Assembly: GCF_029910095.1 (NCBI RefSeq)
Contig: NZ_CP094526.1
Coordinates: forward strand, 5,208,001 to 5,272,000
Origin: Bradyrhizobium sp. ISRA464
GTDB taxonomy: Bacteria; Pseudomonadota; Alphaproteobacteria; Rhizobiales; Xanthobacteraceae
Length of the DNA stretch: 64,000 nt
Direction: 5' to 3'
Part shown: positions 20,293-29,094 of the stretch, piece by piece
Layout of the letters: each line of letters starts with the position of its first letter
Position numbering within the stretch: position 1 is the first letter of the stretch
Position numbers and translations under genes: made by a program
The notes under the pieces: generated by a model
Seen by the model: only the letters and a program-made list of their open reading frames with translations
What the model was told of the DNA's origin: nothing
Databases searched by the model: none

Positions 20293-21906
20293 ATGTCCGA
20301 CCTCGCGCTCTCCTCCCCGGCTGCCTCGCCCCGCGCTACAGCCGTAGCCATCGATCCCAACCGCGCCAGCCCGGCGGTGTGGATTTCCGTGTTCGCCGCG
20401 ATGATCGGCGCCTTCATGGCGATCCTGAACATCCAGATCACCAACGCCTCGCTGCTCAACATCGAGGGCGGCATCGGCACCGGCGTCGACAACGGGTCCT
20501 GGATCTCGACGTCGTACCTGATCGGCGAGATCGTGGTGATCCCGCTCACCGACTACCTCAGCCGTGTCTTCTCTTTCCGCAACATCATGATCGGCCACGC
20601 CACGCTGTTCGCGGTGTTCTCGGTTGCCTGTGCCTTCACCCACGATCTTCCATCGATGATCGCGATGCGCGGCCTGCAAGGCTTCTTCGGCGGCGTGCTG
20701 ATCCCGATGGCTTTCACGCTCGTCTTCACCAAGCTGCCGAAGCCCCAGCAGCCGATCGGTCTTGCCATGTTCTCACTTGCGGTGACCTTTGCGCCGGCGA
20801 TCGGCCCGACCATCGGCGGCTATCTCACCGAGAACTACGGCTGGCAGACCATCTTCTTCGTCAACGTGATCCCGACCGCGGTGATGGTCGTGATCCTCTA
20901 TTTCACGCTGGAACGGCAACCGATGCAGCTCAAGCTGCTGCGCGAAGGCGACTGGCTCGGCATCGTGACGATGGCGATCGGCCTCTCGGCGCTGCAGGCG
21001 GTGCTGGAGGAAGGCAACAAGGACGACTGGTTCGGCTCGCCCTTCATCGTTAGGCTCGCGGTGATCGCCGCCGTCTCTCTCAGCCTGTTCGTCTGGATCG
21101 AGCTTGTCGTGGAGAAGCCGCTGATCCGGCTGCGGCTGCTGGCCCAGCGCAGCTTCGGCTTCGGCACCATCTCGTCTGTGTTTGTCGGGTTCGCTTTGTT
21201 CGGCTCGGTCTACCTGCTGCCCGCCTATCTCGGCCAGGTGCAGCGCTACAACGCCGAGCAGATCGGCCAGGTGCTTGCCTGGACCGGTCTGCCGCAGCTC
21301 ATCCTGATCCCGCTGGTCCCGATACTGATGAAGCGCTTCGATGCCCGCTTCATCGCCTTCACCGGCATGATGCTGTTCGCGGTGTCATCCTTCATGAACA
21401 TCTCGATGTCGCTCGATTATTCCGGCGACCAGTTCTTCATTCCGAACATCGTCCGTGCGGTCGGCCAGGCGATCATGCTGGCGCCGCTGTCTGCCGTCAG
21501 TCTCGGCAGCGTTGCACCGCAGGACGCCGCGGCCGCCTCCGGCATCTCCAACATGATGCGCAACCTCGGCGGCGCGATCGGAACGGCCCTGCTCGCTACC
21601 ATCGTGACCAAGCGCGAGCAGTTTCACTCCAACATCATCGGCCAGTCCGTCGACCTCGGCCGCGAGGAGGTACGCTCGAGGATCGCCGAGGTCACCAACT
21701 ACTTCCTCAGCCACGGCATCACTGATCCCGCCGCCGCGCATCAGCAGGCCATTATCGTGCTCGGCAACATCGTGAAGCGTCAGGCGCTGGTGCTGGGTTT
21801 CAGTGATACCTTCGCCGTGATCGGTATCGTGCTGGTTATCGCCGCGATCGCGATCCTGCTGACCGGCAAGTCGAAGGGCACGGCCGAAGGTGGCGCGGCG
21901 CACTGA
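20293..21906 (+). CDS. DHA2-family MFS drug transporter (EmrB/QacA type)
   Basis: This is a 537-residue proton antiporter with about 14 hydrophobic helices, as in EmrB. Family motifs include ISTSYLIGEIVVIPLTDYLS (motif A region), RGLQGFFGGVLIPMAFTLVF and AIGPTIGGYLTENYGWQTIF (motif C). It works with the preceding HlyD protein to export hydrophobic compounds across both membranes. The gene begins 8 bp after the adaptor gene with AGGTGA upstream. The same frame is open far upstream inside the adaptor gene, which is not coding. It is probably controlled by the divergent TetR gene. Confidence 0.9.
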   Translation: MSDLALSSPAASPRATAVAIDPNRASPAVWISVFAAMIGAFMAILNIQITNASLLNIEGGIGTGVDNGSWISTSYLIGEIVVIPLTDYLSRVFSFRNIMIGHATLFAVFSVACAFTHDLPSMIAMRGLQGFFGGVLIPMAFTLVFTKLPKPQQPIGLAMFSLAVTFAPAIGPTIGGYLTENYGWQTIFFVNVIPTAVMVVILYFTLERQPMQLKLLREGDWLGIVTMAIGLSALQAVLEEGNKDDWFGSPFIVRLAVIAAVSLSLFVWIELVVEKPLIRLRLLAQRSFGFGTISSVFVGFALFGSVYLLPAYLGQVQRYNAEQIGQVLAWTGLPQLILIPLVPILMKRFDARFIAFTGMMLFAVSSFMNISMSLDYSGDQFFIPNIVRAVGQAIMLAPLSAVSLGSVAPQDAAAASGISNMMRNLGGAIGTALLATIVTKREQFHSNIIGQSVDLGREEVRSRIAEVTNYFLSHGITDPAAAHQQAIIVLGNIVKRQALVLGFSDTFAVIGIVLVIAAIAILLTGKSKGTAEGGAAH

Positions 21907-21951
21907 TCTCGGGAGCGGCGGCCGCTCTCGACGCACGCCGTCGCTCTTTTC

Positions 21952-23595
21952 TCAACTCGCCTCGCGCAGCTTGAAGCGTTGGATCTTTCCGGTCTGCGTC
22001 TTCGGCAGCGCCTCGACGAAGGAGATCGCGCGGGGATATTTGTACGGCGCGATCGTCGCTTTGACATAGTCCTGCAACAGCTTGACCTCGATATCGTCGT
22101 CACGCGCGCCAGGTTTCAGCACGACGAAAGCCGAGACGATCTGGCCACGCTCCACATCCGGCGCGCCAACGACCGCACACTCCGCAACGTCGGGATGTCC
22201 GAGCAGCGCGGCCTCGACCTCGGGACCGGCGATGTTGTAGCCCGCCGAGATGATCATGTCGTCGGCGCGCGCCACGAACGACAGCCGGCCGCTCTCGTCG
22301 CTGACGAAGGCGTCGCCGGTGATGTTCCAGCCGTCGCGCACATAATTGGTCTGCCTTGAGTCGGCCAGATAGCGGCAGCCCGTGGGCCCGCGAACCGCGA
22401 GCTTGCCGACCGTTCCGGGCGGCAGTTCGTTCATGTTCTCGTCGACGACCTTGGCCTCATAGCCGGTGACCGGATGGCCGGTCGTCCCGCCCACCGCGCT
22501 GCCAGCGCGGTTGGTGATGAAGATGTGCAGCAATTCCGTGCTGCCGATGCCGTCGAGGATCGGCTTTCCCGTCTTCTTCGTCCAATTTTCGAACACCGGC
22601 GCCGGCAGCGTCTCGCCCGCCGAGACCGCCAGCCGCAGCGACGACAGGTCGGCCCCCTTGTCCATCGCCGCCATCATGGCGCGATAGGCGGTCGGCGCCG
22701 TGAAGCAGATCGTCGCCTTGTAGTTTTCGATGATCTTGACCATCTCGCTGGGCGCCGCATTCTCCAGCAGCGTCGCGGTAGCGCCAAAGCGCAGCGGAAA
22801 GATCGCAAGCCCGCCGAGACCGAAGGTGAAGGCGAGCGGCGGCGATCCGACGAAGACGTCGTCCGGCGTCACCTTGAGCACTTCCCTTGCATAGCCGTCC
22901 GCGACGATCAGGAGATCGCGGTGGAAATGCATCGTCGCCTTCGGCTCGCCCGTCGTGCCCGACGTGAAGCCGAGCAGCGCCACATCGTCGCGGCCGGTCT
23001 TCACCGCATCGAACTTCACCGGCTTGTTCAGCGCGATCCGGTCGAGCTCGGCGTCATGGTTCTGTGTGCCGTCGAAGTTGACGACCTGCCTCAGGAACTT
23101 GCTGGTCTTGGCGCAGGCAACCAGCTCATCCGCGATACGGCTGTCGGTCAGCGCCAGCGAGATCTCGGCCTTGTCGACGATCTTTGCCAGCTCACCCGCG
23201 CGCAGCATCGGCATGGTGTTGACGACGACCGCACCTGCCTTGGTCGCGGCAAGCCAGGCCGCGACCAGCGCCGGATTATTGCCCGAACGGATCAGGACAC
23301 GATTGCCCGGCTTGACGCCGTAATTCTCCACCAGCGCATGAGCCAGGCGGTTCGACCAGTCGGTCAATTCCTTGTAGGTACGCTGGCGGCCGTTGCCGAT
23401 CAGCGCGATGCGATCGCCCATGCCCTGCTCGACGATGCGGTCGGTCAGCTCGACCGCGGCGTTGAGATAGTCGGGATACTGGAATTCCGGCCGATCGAGC
23501 AGCAGCTTCGGCCATTGATGGAACGGCGGCAGGTTGCGCCGCGCGAAATCGTCAACGTGCCCTGATGGGCCAAGCCCAGCAATTTCACCTGACAT
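21952..23595 (-). CDS. Benzoate/2-aminobenzoate-type aryl-CoA ligase
   Basis: The 547-residue ANL-superfamily enzyme has the P-loop TSGTTGEPK (residues 211-219), the motif GIGSTELLHIF, the hinge RADDMIISAGYNI and the C-terminal catalytic lysine in PKTQTGKIQRF. The GSTELLHIFI segment is that of benzoate-CoA ligase relatives. With the fused 2-aminobenzoyl-CoA monooxygenase/reductase further right, the best substrate is 2-aminobenzoate (AbmG role), but benzoate derivatives remain possible. The ATG at 23595 follows GAGGG by 8 bp. A 19-bp site shared with three other promoters lies 93 bp upstream. Confidence 0.82.
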   Translation of the reverse strand: MSGEIAGLGPSGHVDDFARRNLPPFHQWPKLLLDRPEFQYPDYLNAAVELTDRIVEQGMGDRIALIGNGRQRTYKELTDWSNRLAHALVENYGVKPGNRVLIRSGNNPALVAAWLAATKAGAVVVNTMPMLRAGELAKIVDKAEISLALTDSRIADELVACAKTSKFLRQVVNFDGTQNHDAELDRIALNKPVKFDAVKTGRDDVALLGFTSGTTGEPKATMHFHRDLLIVADGYAREVLKVTPDDVFVGSPPLAFTFGLGGLAIFPLRFGATATLLENAAPSEMVKIIENYKATICFTAPTAYRAMMAAMDKGADLSSLRLAVSAGETLPAPVFENWTKKTGKPILDGIGSTELLHIFITNRAGSAVGGTTGHPVTGYEAKVVDENMNELPPGTVGKLAVRGPTGCRYLADSRQTNYVRDGWNITGDAFVSDESGRLSFVARADDMIISAGYNIAGPEVEAALLGHPDVAECAVVGAPDVERGQIVSAFVVLKPGARDDDIEVKLLQDYVKATIAPYKYPRAISFVEALPKTQTGKIQRFKLREAS

Positions 23596-23687
23596 TCGAT
23601 TGCCCTCGCTTTCCATCCAGAAAGGCCAAGACCAACATCGAGAAACCAATATCGAGCACGCCCGCCAACGTTCCAGTCGCCCAGTTA

Positions 23688-23706
23688 TTTTATACTTAAA
23701 GTAATT
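23688..23706 (+). promoter_or_regulatory. Candidate MarR operator, site C (before the aryl-CoA ligase)
   Basis: TTTTATACTTAAAGTAATT differs by one base from the site before the monooxygenase/reductase (33103-33121) and matches the two sites at the marR promoter at TTT, CTT, AA, G and AATT positions. It sits in the upstream region of the ligase gene. Confidence 0.55.
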
Positions 23707-23740
23707 CGGCGCAAGAGTGGAATCGACGCCTCCCAGGGAT

Positions 23741-24556
23741 TCAGATCTGTGTGAGCTCCTTCAACCGCAGCACCATCAAAGAATCCGGGTCGGCCAGCGG
23801 TGCGATCGCGGTAAAGTGGTTGGCATCCGGCACGAGGCCGAACCGTGTTGCAACGCCGGCTTTGCCCCAGACGTCGGCGATGGTCCGGCTCTGCCGATGA
23901 TACTCGACGCTCTCGTTGCCGCCGACGACAGCGTCGAGCGTCCTTCCCTCGGGCGCGGTCCAGAACAGCGGGCTCGCCGCCCTTGCTGCGGCGCGGTCAA
24001 GACCGAGTGCCTTGTTGATGGAGGTGCCGACCAGCGGTTCGAGCTCAAACAGGCCCGAGATCGCGTAAGCAGCCTTGACCAGATTTTTCGGCAGCGACGC
24101 GTCGTAAGCGGGCCAATCGGTCGCCAGCATGCAGGCGGCAAGGTGCCCGCCCGCCGAATGCCCGCTGACCACAAGCGGACGTCCGAGCTTCGCCAGCTCG
24201 CGCGACGCCGCGCGCAACTGGCCGATGATGTCATCGACCGTGACGTTGGGGCAGAGATCGTAGGTCGGTACCGCCACGCTGATGCCGTGACCATTCAACC
24301 CCCGCGCGCAGTGGCTCGACGACGAGCCGTCGAGCGCCTGCCAGTAGCCGCCATGGATGAAGACGACCAGCGGGCCGCCGCTGTTACCCTCGAAAAGGTC
24401 GATGACGTTGCGGCTGCCTGGACCATAGGTCAGCCGCCGCGGCGGGTGCTGCTCGCGGTAGGCCGCGGAGTCCCTCACCCAGCCGGCCATCAGCGCTGGA
24501 TTCTCCGGAACCCGCGCGCGATTGTTGTACTCCACCTCGTAATCGATCTCGGCCAC
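23741..24556 (-). CDS. Alpha/beta hydrolase, kynurenine-formamidase-like
   Basis: The hydrolase of about 271 residues has the oxyanion motif HGGYWQ and the nucleophile motif GHSAGGH, with Asp and His of the triad near the C-terminus (VVGGNESVEYHRQ, PDANHF). HGGYW is characteristic of arylformamidase (AFMID) relatives, which deformylate N-formylkynurenine. In an aminobenzoate locus it may release anthranilate from N-formylanthranilate or start from kynurenine-pathway compounds; this is inference. A GTG at 24556 has AAGGA 7 bp before it; a TTG at 24562 overlapping the marR stop is the alternative start. Confidence 0.72.
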   Translation of the reverse strand: MAEIDYEVEYNNRARVPENPALMAGWVRDSAAYREQHPPRRLTYGPGSRNVIDLFEGNSGGPLVVFIHGGYWQALDGSSSSHCARGLNGHGISVAVPTYDLCPNVTVDDIIGQLRAASRELAKLGRPLVVSGHSAGGHLAACMLATDWPAYDASLPKNLVKAAYAISGLFELEPLVGTSINKALGLDRAAARAASPLFWTAPEGRTLDAVVGGNESVEYHRQSRTIADVWGKAGVATRFGLVPDANHFTAIAPLADPDSLMVLRLKELTQI

Positions 24557-24558
24557 GG

Positions 24559-25050
24559 TCAAGTCCTTGCCTTGGCGGCGCGCTGCGCCGAGTCCTTGGC
24601 CTTGGCGAGCAGCCGCATCAGCTCACTCATATCCTTCGGCGACAGGTCGCCGAAGATGTCGGCGATCCATTTCTCATGCTCTGCGGCCATCTTGCGGAAT
24701 TCAGCGCGGCCGAGCTTCGTCAATCGGATGAACTGCACGCGGCGGTCAGTTTCCGAGGTGCGGCGATCGAGATGGCCCGACTCGACCAAGCGCTCGACCA
24801 GGCCGGTGACGTTGCCGTTGGAGACCATCATCCGCTTCGACAGGTCCGACAGCGTCATGCCGTCCTGCACCTTGTCGAGCTGGGCCATCAGGTCGAAGCG
24901 CGGCAGCGTCACGTCGAACCGCTCGCGCAGCCGGCTGCGCACCTCGCCTTCGATCAGCGTGGTGCAGGTCAGAAGGCGGAGCCACAGCCGCAGCTCGGTG
25001 CCATGATCGTCGGGCAATTCGACGGCTTTGGTTTCGGAATCGAGGATCAT
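24559..25050 (-). CDS. MarR-family regulator, probable repressor of the aminobenzoate genes
   Basis: The 163-residue MarR protein has winged-helix elements LRERFDVTLPRFDLMAQLDK (part), MTLSDLSKRMMVSNGNVTGL (part) and the wing LDRRTSETDRRVQFIRLT. MarR proteins in CoA-dependent aromatic pathways usually sense the aryl-CoA intermediate. I start at the ATG at 25050 (GGAGG upstream); a TTG at 25110 would lie inside the candidate operator. The downstream hydrolase starts at its end. Four related 19-bp sites near this gene, the ligase and the monooxygenase make it the likely local regulator. Confidence 0.8.
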   Translation of the reverse strand: MILDSETKAVELPDDHGTELRLWLRLLTCTTLIEGEVRSRLRERFDVTLPRFDLMAQLDKVQDGMTLSDLSKRMMVSNGNVTGLVERLVESGHLDRRTSETDRRVQFIRLTKLGRAEFRKMAAEHEKWIADIFGDLSPKDMSELMRLLAKAKDSAQRAAKART

Positions 25051-25093
25051 GCGGCGATCGCGCCTCCGCGGCGGGTTCCGGTCGGACGGATTG

Positions 25094-25112
25094 TTTTGAG
25101 CTTCAAGCAATT
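25094..25112 (+). promoter_or_regulatory. Candidate MarR operator, site A
   Basis: TTTTGAGCTTCAAGCAATT lies 44 bp upstream of the marR start. It shares an exact 13-base core (GCTTCAAGCAATT) with site B, 81 bp away, and 13 of 19 bases with site D. Confidence 0.5.
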
Positions 25113-25174
25113 CGCGGCGCGCCGCAAGGACAATTGCGAATCGACGCGACCTCGTCGGCTCAACCCTGCAATTT

Positions 25175-25193
25175 CTTTAGGCTTCAAGCAATT
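25175..25193 (+). promoter_or_regulatory. Candidate MarR operator, site B
   Basis: CTTTAGGCTTCAAGCAATT lies between marR and the divergent ABC binding-protein gene. It contains the palindromic core GCTTCAAGC and repeats the 13-base core of site A. It could control the binding-protein gene at 25314. Confidence 0.5.
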
Positions 25194-25313
25194 GGCGCGA
25201 CCCTTGCATGCCGCGTGACCATCGTCCGGACGCAATGCCGCATCGCTTGCAGCGATCGCGCTCGTCAGAATAAGCTGAGGTCCAAGCAACAAGGCAACAA
25301 TTGGGGGAGCGGC

Positions 25314-26492
25314 ATGAAGCAGCTGACGAGGTTGGCGGGACTGGCGGCGATACTGGGCCTCACGATCGCTCCGGCGGCCGCGCAGGACAGCAGCCAGGGC
25401 AAGATCAAGATCGGCGTGCTGGTGACGACCTCGGGCCCGGCGGCAGCGCTCGGCCAGCAGGTGCGCGATGGCTTTGCGCTGGCCGTCAAGGATCTCGGCG
25501 GCAAGATGGCCGGCCGCGATGTTGAGGTCATCAATGCCGACGACGAGTTGAAGCCCGACGCCGCGGTGACCAAGGTGCGCGGCCTGCTCGAGCGCGACAA
25601 GGTCGACTTCGTGGTCGGCCCGATCTTCTCCAACATCCTCCTGGCGATCCACCGCCCGGTGACCGACAGCAAGACCTTCCTGATCAGCCCGAATGCGGGC
25701 CCGTCCAGCTTTGCCGGCAAGGAGTGCAATCCGTTCTTCTATGTGACGTCGTACCAGAACGACCAGGTGCACGAAATCCTCGGCAAGGTCGCGCAAGATC
25801 GCGGCTACAAGCGCGTCTATCTGCTGGTGCCGAACTATCAGGCCGGCCGCGACTCGGTGGCCGGCTTCAAGCTCGATTACAAGGGCGAGATCGTCGAGGA
25901 ATCCTACACGCCGCTGAACACGCTGGATTTCCAGCCCGAGCTCTCCAAGATCGCCTCGCTGAAGCCGGACGCGCTGTTCACCTTCATGCCGGGCGGCATG
26001 GGCGTGAACCTGGTGAAGCAGTACAAGCAGGCCGGCGCCACCGTGCCCGTGCTCTCCGCCTTCACGGTCGACGAATCCACCCTGCCCGCCCAGCAGGACG
26101 CCGCGGTCGGCATGTTCGGCGGCGCGAACTGGGCGCCCAACCTCGACACCCCCCAGAGCAAGAAATTCGTCGCTGCCTATGAGGCGGCCTATAACGGCGT
26201 GCCCGGCACCTACGCCATGCAGGCCTATGACGCGGCGATGCTGATCGACAGCGCGGTCAAGGCTGTGAAGGGCGATCTCGCCAACAAGGATGCGGTCGCT
26301 GCTGCACTGAAGAAGGCCGACTTCACCTCGCTGCGCGGTAACTTCAAATTCAACAACAACGGCTATCCGATCCAGGATTTCTACCTCACCAAGGTAGCGA
26401 AGCGGCCGGACGGCAAATTCCAGACCGAGATCGTCGAAAAGGTGTTCTCGAACTACGGCGACCGCTACGCCAAGGACTGCGCGGCCAAGTAA
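25314..26492 (+). CDS. Branched-chain amino acid type ABC substrate-binding protein (Peripla_BP_6)
   Basis: The 392-residue periplasmic protein has a signal peptide ending IAPAAAQ near residue 23 and the LivK-like start IKIGVLVTTSGPAAALGQQV. In aromatic-degradation clusters such proteins bind aromatic acids and not amino acids, so it may capture aminobenzoate; no permease or ATPase gene is adjacent. GGGGGAG lies before the ATG at 25314. The frame is open upstream without support. It is divergent from marR and followed by a cupin gene after 15 bp. Confidence 0.85.
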   Translation: MKQLTRLAGLAAILGLTIAPAAAQDSSQGKIKIGVLVTTSGPAAALGQQVRDGFALAVKDLGGKMAGRDVEVINADDELKPDAAVTKVRGLLERDKVDFVVGPIFSNILLAIHRPVTDSKTFLISPNAGPSSFAGKECNPFFYVTSYQNDQVHEILGKVAQDRGYKRVYLLVPNYQAGRDSVAGFKLDYKGEIVEESYTPLNTLDFQPELSKIASLKPDALFTFMPGGMGVNLVKQYKQAGATVPVLSAFTVDESTLPAQQDAAVGMFGGANWAPNLDTPQSKKFVAAYEAAYNGVPGTYAMQAYDAAMLIDSAVKAVKGDLANKDAVAAALKKADFTSLRGNFKFNNNGYPIQDFYLTKVAKRPDGKFQTEIVEKVFSNYGDRYAKDCAAK

Positions 26493-26507
26493 ATCCCAGG
26501 AGGAGAT

Positions 26508-26969
26508 ATGACGATGAAAGACGAGATCGCCGGCATCACCCGCGCCAATGAGGGCATCCAGGGCATCTCCTGGAGCATCCTCGGCCAGACCTACGTGCCG
26601 AAGAGCCGCACCGAGCATTCCTTCTCCTGGCACGCCACCTTCCCGCCCGGCACCTTCGTTCCTCCGCATATCCATCCCGACCAGGACGAGTACCTCTACA
26701 TCCTCGAGGGCAAGCTCGATTTCATGCTCGACGGCGCCGACGAGTCCGCCACATCAGGCGATCTCGTGCGCCTGCCGATGGGCAAGCCGCACGGCATCTT
26801 CAACAAGTCGCAGCAGCCGGCGAAGACGCTGTTCTGGGTGTCGCCGACGCGCAGGCTCTACGACCTGTTCTGGGCGATCCACAACATGAAGGAGCAGAAC
26901 CCGGATGACGTGGTGCGGCTCGCCGCCGAACACAACATCCACTTTCTGCCGCCGCCTCCGGCAGCGTAG
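26508..26969 (+). CDS. Small cupin-domain protein
   Basis: The 153-residue single-domain cupin has a conserved motif with metal ligands in PPHIHPDQDEYLYILEG (two His and the Glu) and a second motif LPMGKPHGIFNKS. It could be a dioxygenase, isomerase or storage fold; the sequence does not say which. AGGAGG sits 5 bp before the ATG, and the gene is 15 bp behind the binding-protein gene, so it is probably co-transcribed with it and part of the aromatic pathway. Confidence 0.75.
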   Translation: MTMKDEIAGITRANEGIQGISWSILGQTYVPKSRTEHSFSWHATFPPGTFVPPHIHPDQDEYLYILEGKLDFMLDGADESATSGDLVRLPMGKPHGIFNKSQQPAKTLFWVSPTRRLYDLFWAIHNMKEQNPDDVVRLAAEHNIHFLPPPPAA

Positions 26970-26988
26970 CATCTGCACCGGCTCTCTC

Positions 26989-27086
26989 CCCTCATCCTGA
27001 GGAGCGCGCAGCGCGTCTCGAAGGATGAGGCCGAAGTCGGGCCCATGGTTCGAGACGGCGCTGCCGCGCCTCCTCACCATGAGGGT
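26989..27086. repeat. REP-type palindromic repeat
   Basis: CCTCATCC (26990-26997) pairs with GGATGAGG (27023-27030), followed by a second half CATGGTTCGAGACGGCGC and CTCACCATGAGGG. This is the common Bradyrhizobium repeat with alternating GAGGAGCGCGC and CGTCTCGAAGG blocks. It fills the gap between two convergent genes. Confidence 0.65.
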
Positions 27087-27124
27087 TGACAATCGGCCGA
27101 ACTCTTCTCCCTTCCAGCACCCTC

Positions 27125-28366
27125 CTACTGCCGCGCGACCACCCGCGCGGCAAAGCCAGCCTTCGCGGCATAGCCGCGGACGATCGCCTCGCGCGCCTCA
27201 TAGTTGAGGATCGTGTCGACGTCGGTAAACCCCTGCGGCGCGAGCTGCTCGACGGCGTCGATCACGCCCTCCGGCCCGCCGCGGCGGTTCGAGGCGACGA
27301 TGTCGGCGGTCATCGGCAGGCGCTGCCGCTCATAGGCGACAAGCGCCTGGCGCGGATGCTCCGCCCGCGCCAGCAGATCCGCAAGGCACCGCGCATCGAG
27401 GATGGCCTGCGACGCGCCATTCGAGCCGACCGGATACATCGGATGCGCGGCATCGCCGAGCAGCGTGACGCGGCCGCTCGACCAATAGGGCAGCGGATCG
27501 CGGTCGCAGCACGGATACTCCCAGAACTCGGGCGTCGCGTTGATCAAGCCGGCGAAATCGACCTGCGGGATCGTGAAGCTCGTGACATAGGGCATCATCT
27601 CCTCGCGCCGGCCGAGGTTCGACCAGCCCTCGCGGCGCGGCGGCGGCGAGGAACCGTCGCCGATCCGCACCAGCACCGCCCAGTTGGTGAGCCGGCTTGC
27701 CGGGCTCGAGCCCGGCGCGATCGGATAGATCACGGCCTTGGCATTCAACCCGCCGGCGATGATCATCGAGCGTCCGGTCAGGAACGCCGGCCAGTCGGTG
27801 GCGCCGCGCCACAGCATCAGGCCATTCCAGCACGGCCCGCCCTCGTCCGGAAACAGCGTCTGCCGCACCTTGGAGTGAATGCCGTCGGCGCCGATCAGGA
27901 TGTCGCCGCGCGCGGTGTGCACATGGCTTCCGCTGCGATCGAAGAAATAGGCCGAGACGCCGCCTTCATCCTGCGTGAACGAGCCGAGCCGGCAACCGGT
28001 GTGGATCGCATCCGCGCCGAGGCGCTCGATCACGGCCTGGTGGATCACGCCCTGCAGCCGGCCGCGATGGATCGAGAATTGCGGCACGTCGTGGCCGGCA
28101 TCCAGTCCGCGCTTCTCGTGCCAGACCTGCTGGCCATGCCGCGTCAGATAGAACAGCTCGTAGGTGCGGATCGCGACCTCGTCGAGCCGGTCCAGCAGAC
28201 CGAGGCCTGCGAGCTCGCGGATCGCATGCGGCAGCGTGTTGATGCCGACGCCGAGCTCGCGGATGGTGTCGGACTGCTCGTAAAGCTCGCATTGGATGCC
28301 GCGCGAGCGCAGCATCAGCGCAGTGGTGAGGCCTCCGATTCCGCCTCCGACGATTATCGCCTTCAT
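27125..28366 (-). CDS. FAD-dependent aromatic monooxygenase (PhzS/salicylate-hydroxylase-like)
   Basis: The 413-residue class A flavoprotein has the FAD motif GGGIGGLTTALMLRSRG near residues 7-23, the DG motif GADGIHSKVRQ and the GD motif LLGDAAHPMYPVGSNGA. It uses NAD(P)H and O2 to hydroxylate an aromatic ring. The overall layout, with YPVGSNGASQAI, is that of flavin-dependent oxidoreductases related to PhzS. It sits 332 bp behind the RidA gene on the same strand, separated by repeats, so it may have its own promoter. The substrate is unknown, possibly an aminobenzoate or hydroxyanthranilate derivative. Confidence 0.78.
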   Translation of the reverse strand: MKAIIVGGGIGGLTTALMLRSRGIQCELYEQSDTIRELGVGINTLPHAIRELAGLGLLDRLDEVAIRTYELFYLTRHGQQVWHEKRGLDAGHDVPQFSIHRGRLQGVIHQAVIERLGADAIHTGCRLGSFTQDEGGVSAYFFDRSGSHVHTARGDILIGADGIHSKVRQTLFPDEGGPCWNGLMLWRGATDWPAFLTGRSMIIAGGLNAKAVIYPIAPGSSPASRLTNWAVLVRIGDGSSPPPRREGWSNLGRREEMMPYVTSFTIPQVDFAGLINATPEFWEYPCCDRDPLPYWSSGRVTLLGDAAHPMYPVGSNGASQAILDARCLADLLARAEHPRQALVAYERQRLPMTADIVASNRRGGPEGVIDAVEQLAPQGFTDVDTILNYEAREAIVRGYAAKAGFAARVVARQ

Positions 28367-28697
28367 CGTCCCTTACTCCACTCGAACACAGGACGTTTTA
28401 CACCTGCCCTCAGCGTCGCACGGCCCGTTGTCCTGCCGCAAGCGGCTTTGTTGCCTCGACCTTCCGGCGGCCTACCCTGCTTTGGCTTAGGATTAACATT
28501 CTCGCAGCGCGCTCCAATCTATCTCCGTCACCCTTGAGGAGCGCGGAACGCGCGTCTCGAAGGGTCGACGGCCACCGGCCGGGCCGTGCATCCTTCGAGG
28601 AACCCAGCGGCGCAACTGCGCCGCAAGGCTTGCACCTCCAGCGACAAAGGCAAAGCCTTTGCGCGAGGATGACGGGTTTGTCGATCGGGCGTCACCA
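28367..28697. repeat. Repeat-bearing gap between the FAD monooxygenase and RidA genes
   Basis: At 28531-28676 lies another member of the GAGGAGCGCGGAACGCGCG / TCTCGAAGG repeat family, ending in GCAAAGCCTTTGCGCGAGG. The left part (28367-28520) is the probable promoter region of the monooxygenase gene; no matching MarR-like site was found there. Confidence 0.55.
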
Positions 28698-29093
28698 TCA
28701 ATCCGGCACCACCGCGATCGCCTGGATTTCCACCTTGGCGCGGTCCTCGATCAGGCCGGCGACTTGGATCGCCGTCATCGCCGGAAAGCGCCGGCCTATG
28801 ACGTCGCGATAGACCACGCCGATCTCCTTCAGTCGCGCCGAGTATTCCTTGCGGTCGAGCAGGAACCAGGTCATCGACACGATGTGCTCCGGCCCGGCCC
28901 CGCCGGCCGCCGCGATTGCGACAATGTTGCGCAGGGTCTGCCCGATCTGCGCGACCAGATCGTCGCTCTCGAACACGCATTGCGCGTTCCAGCCGATCTG
29001 GCCGGCGATGAAGATCTGTTTGCCGCGTGCGGCCATGCCGTTGGCGTAGCCGATCGGCTTCGCCCATCCGTCAGGTTGCAGGATCTCGTTCAT
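28698..29093 (-). CDS. RidA/YjgF-family deaminase
   Basis: This 131-residue Rid-family protein has the usual features IFIAGQIGWN, LRNIVAIAAAGGAGPEHIV and a C-terminal VEIQAIAVVPD. Rid proteins hydrolyse enamines and imines to ketones and ammonia. In this operon the obvious substrate would be the enamine product of the 2-aminobenzoyl-CoA monooxygenase/reductase (2-amino-5-oxocyclohex-1-ene carbonyl-CoA); that link is inference. It starts 1 bp after the crotonase stop. Confidence 0.82.
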   Translation of the reverse strand: MNEILQPDGWAKPIGYANGMAARGKQIFIAGQIGWNAQCVFESDDLVAQIGQTLRNIVAIAAAGGAGPEHIVSMTWFLLDRKEYSARLKEIGVVYRDVIGRRFPAMTAIQVAGLIEDRAKVEIQAIAVVPD

Positions 29094-29094
29094 C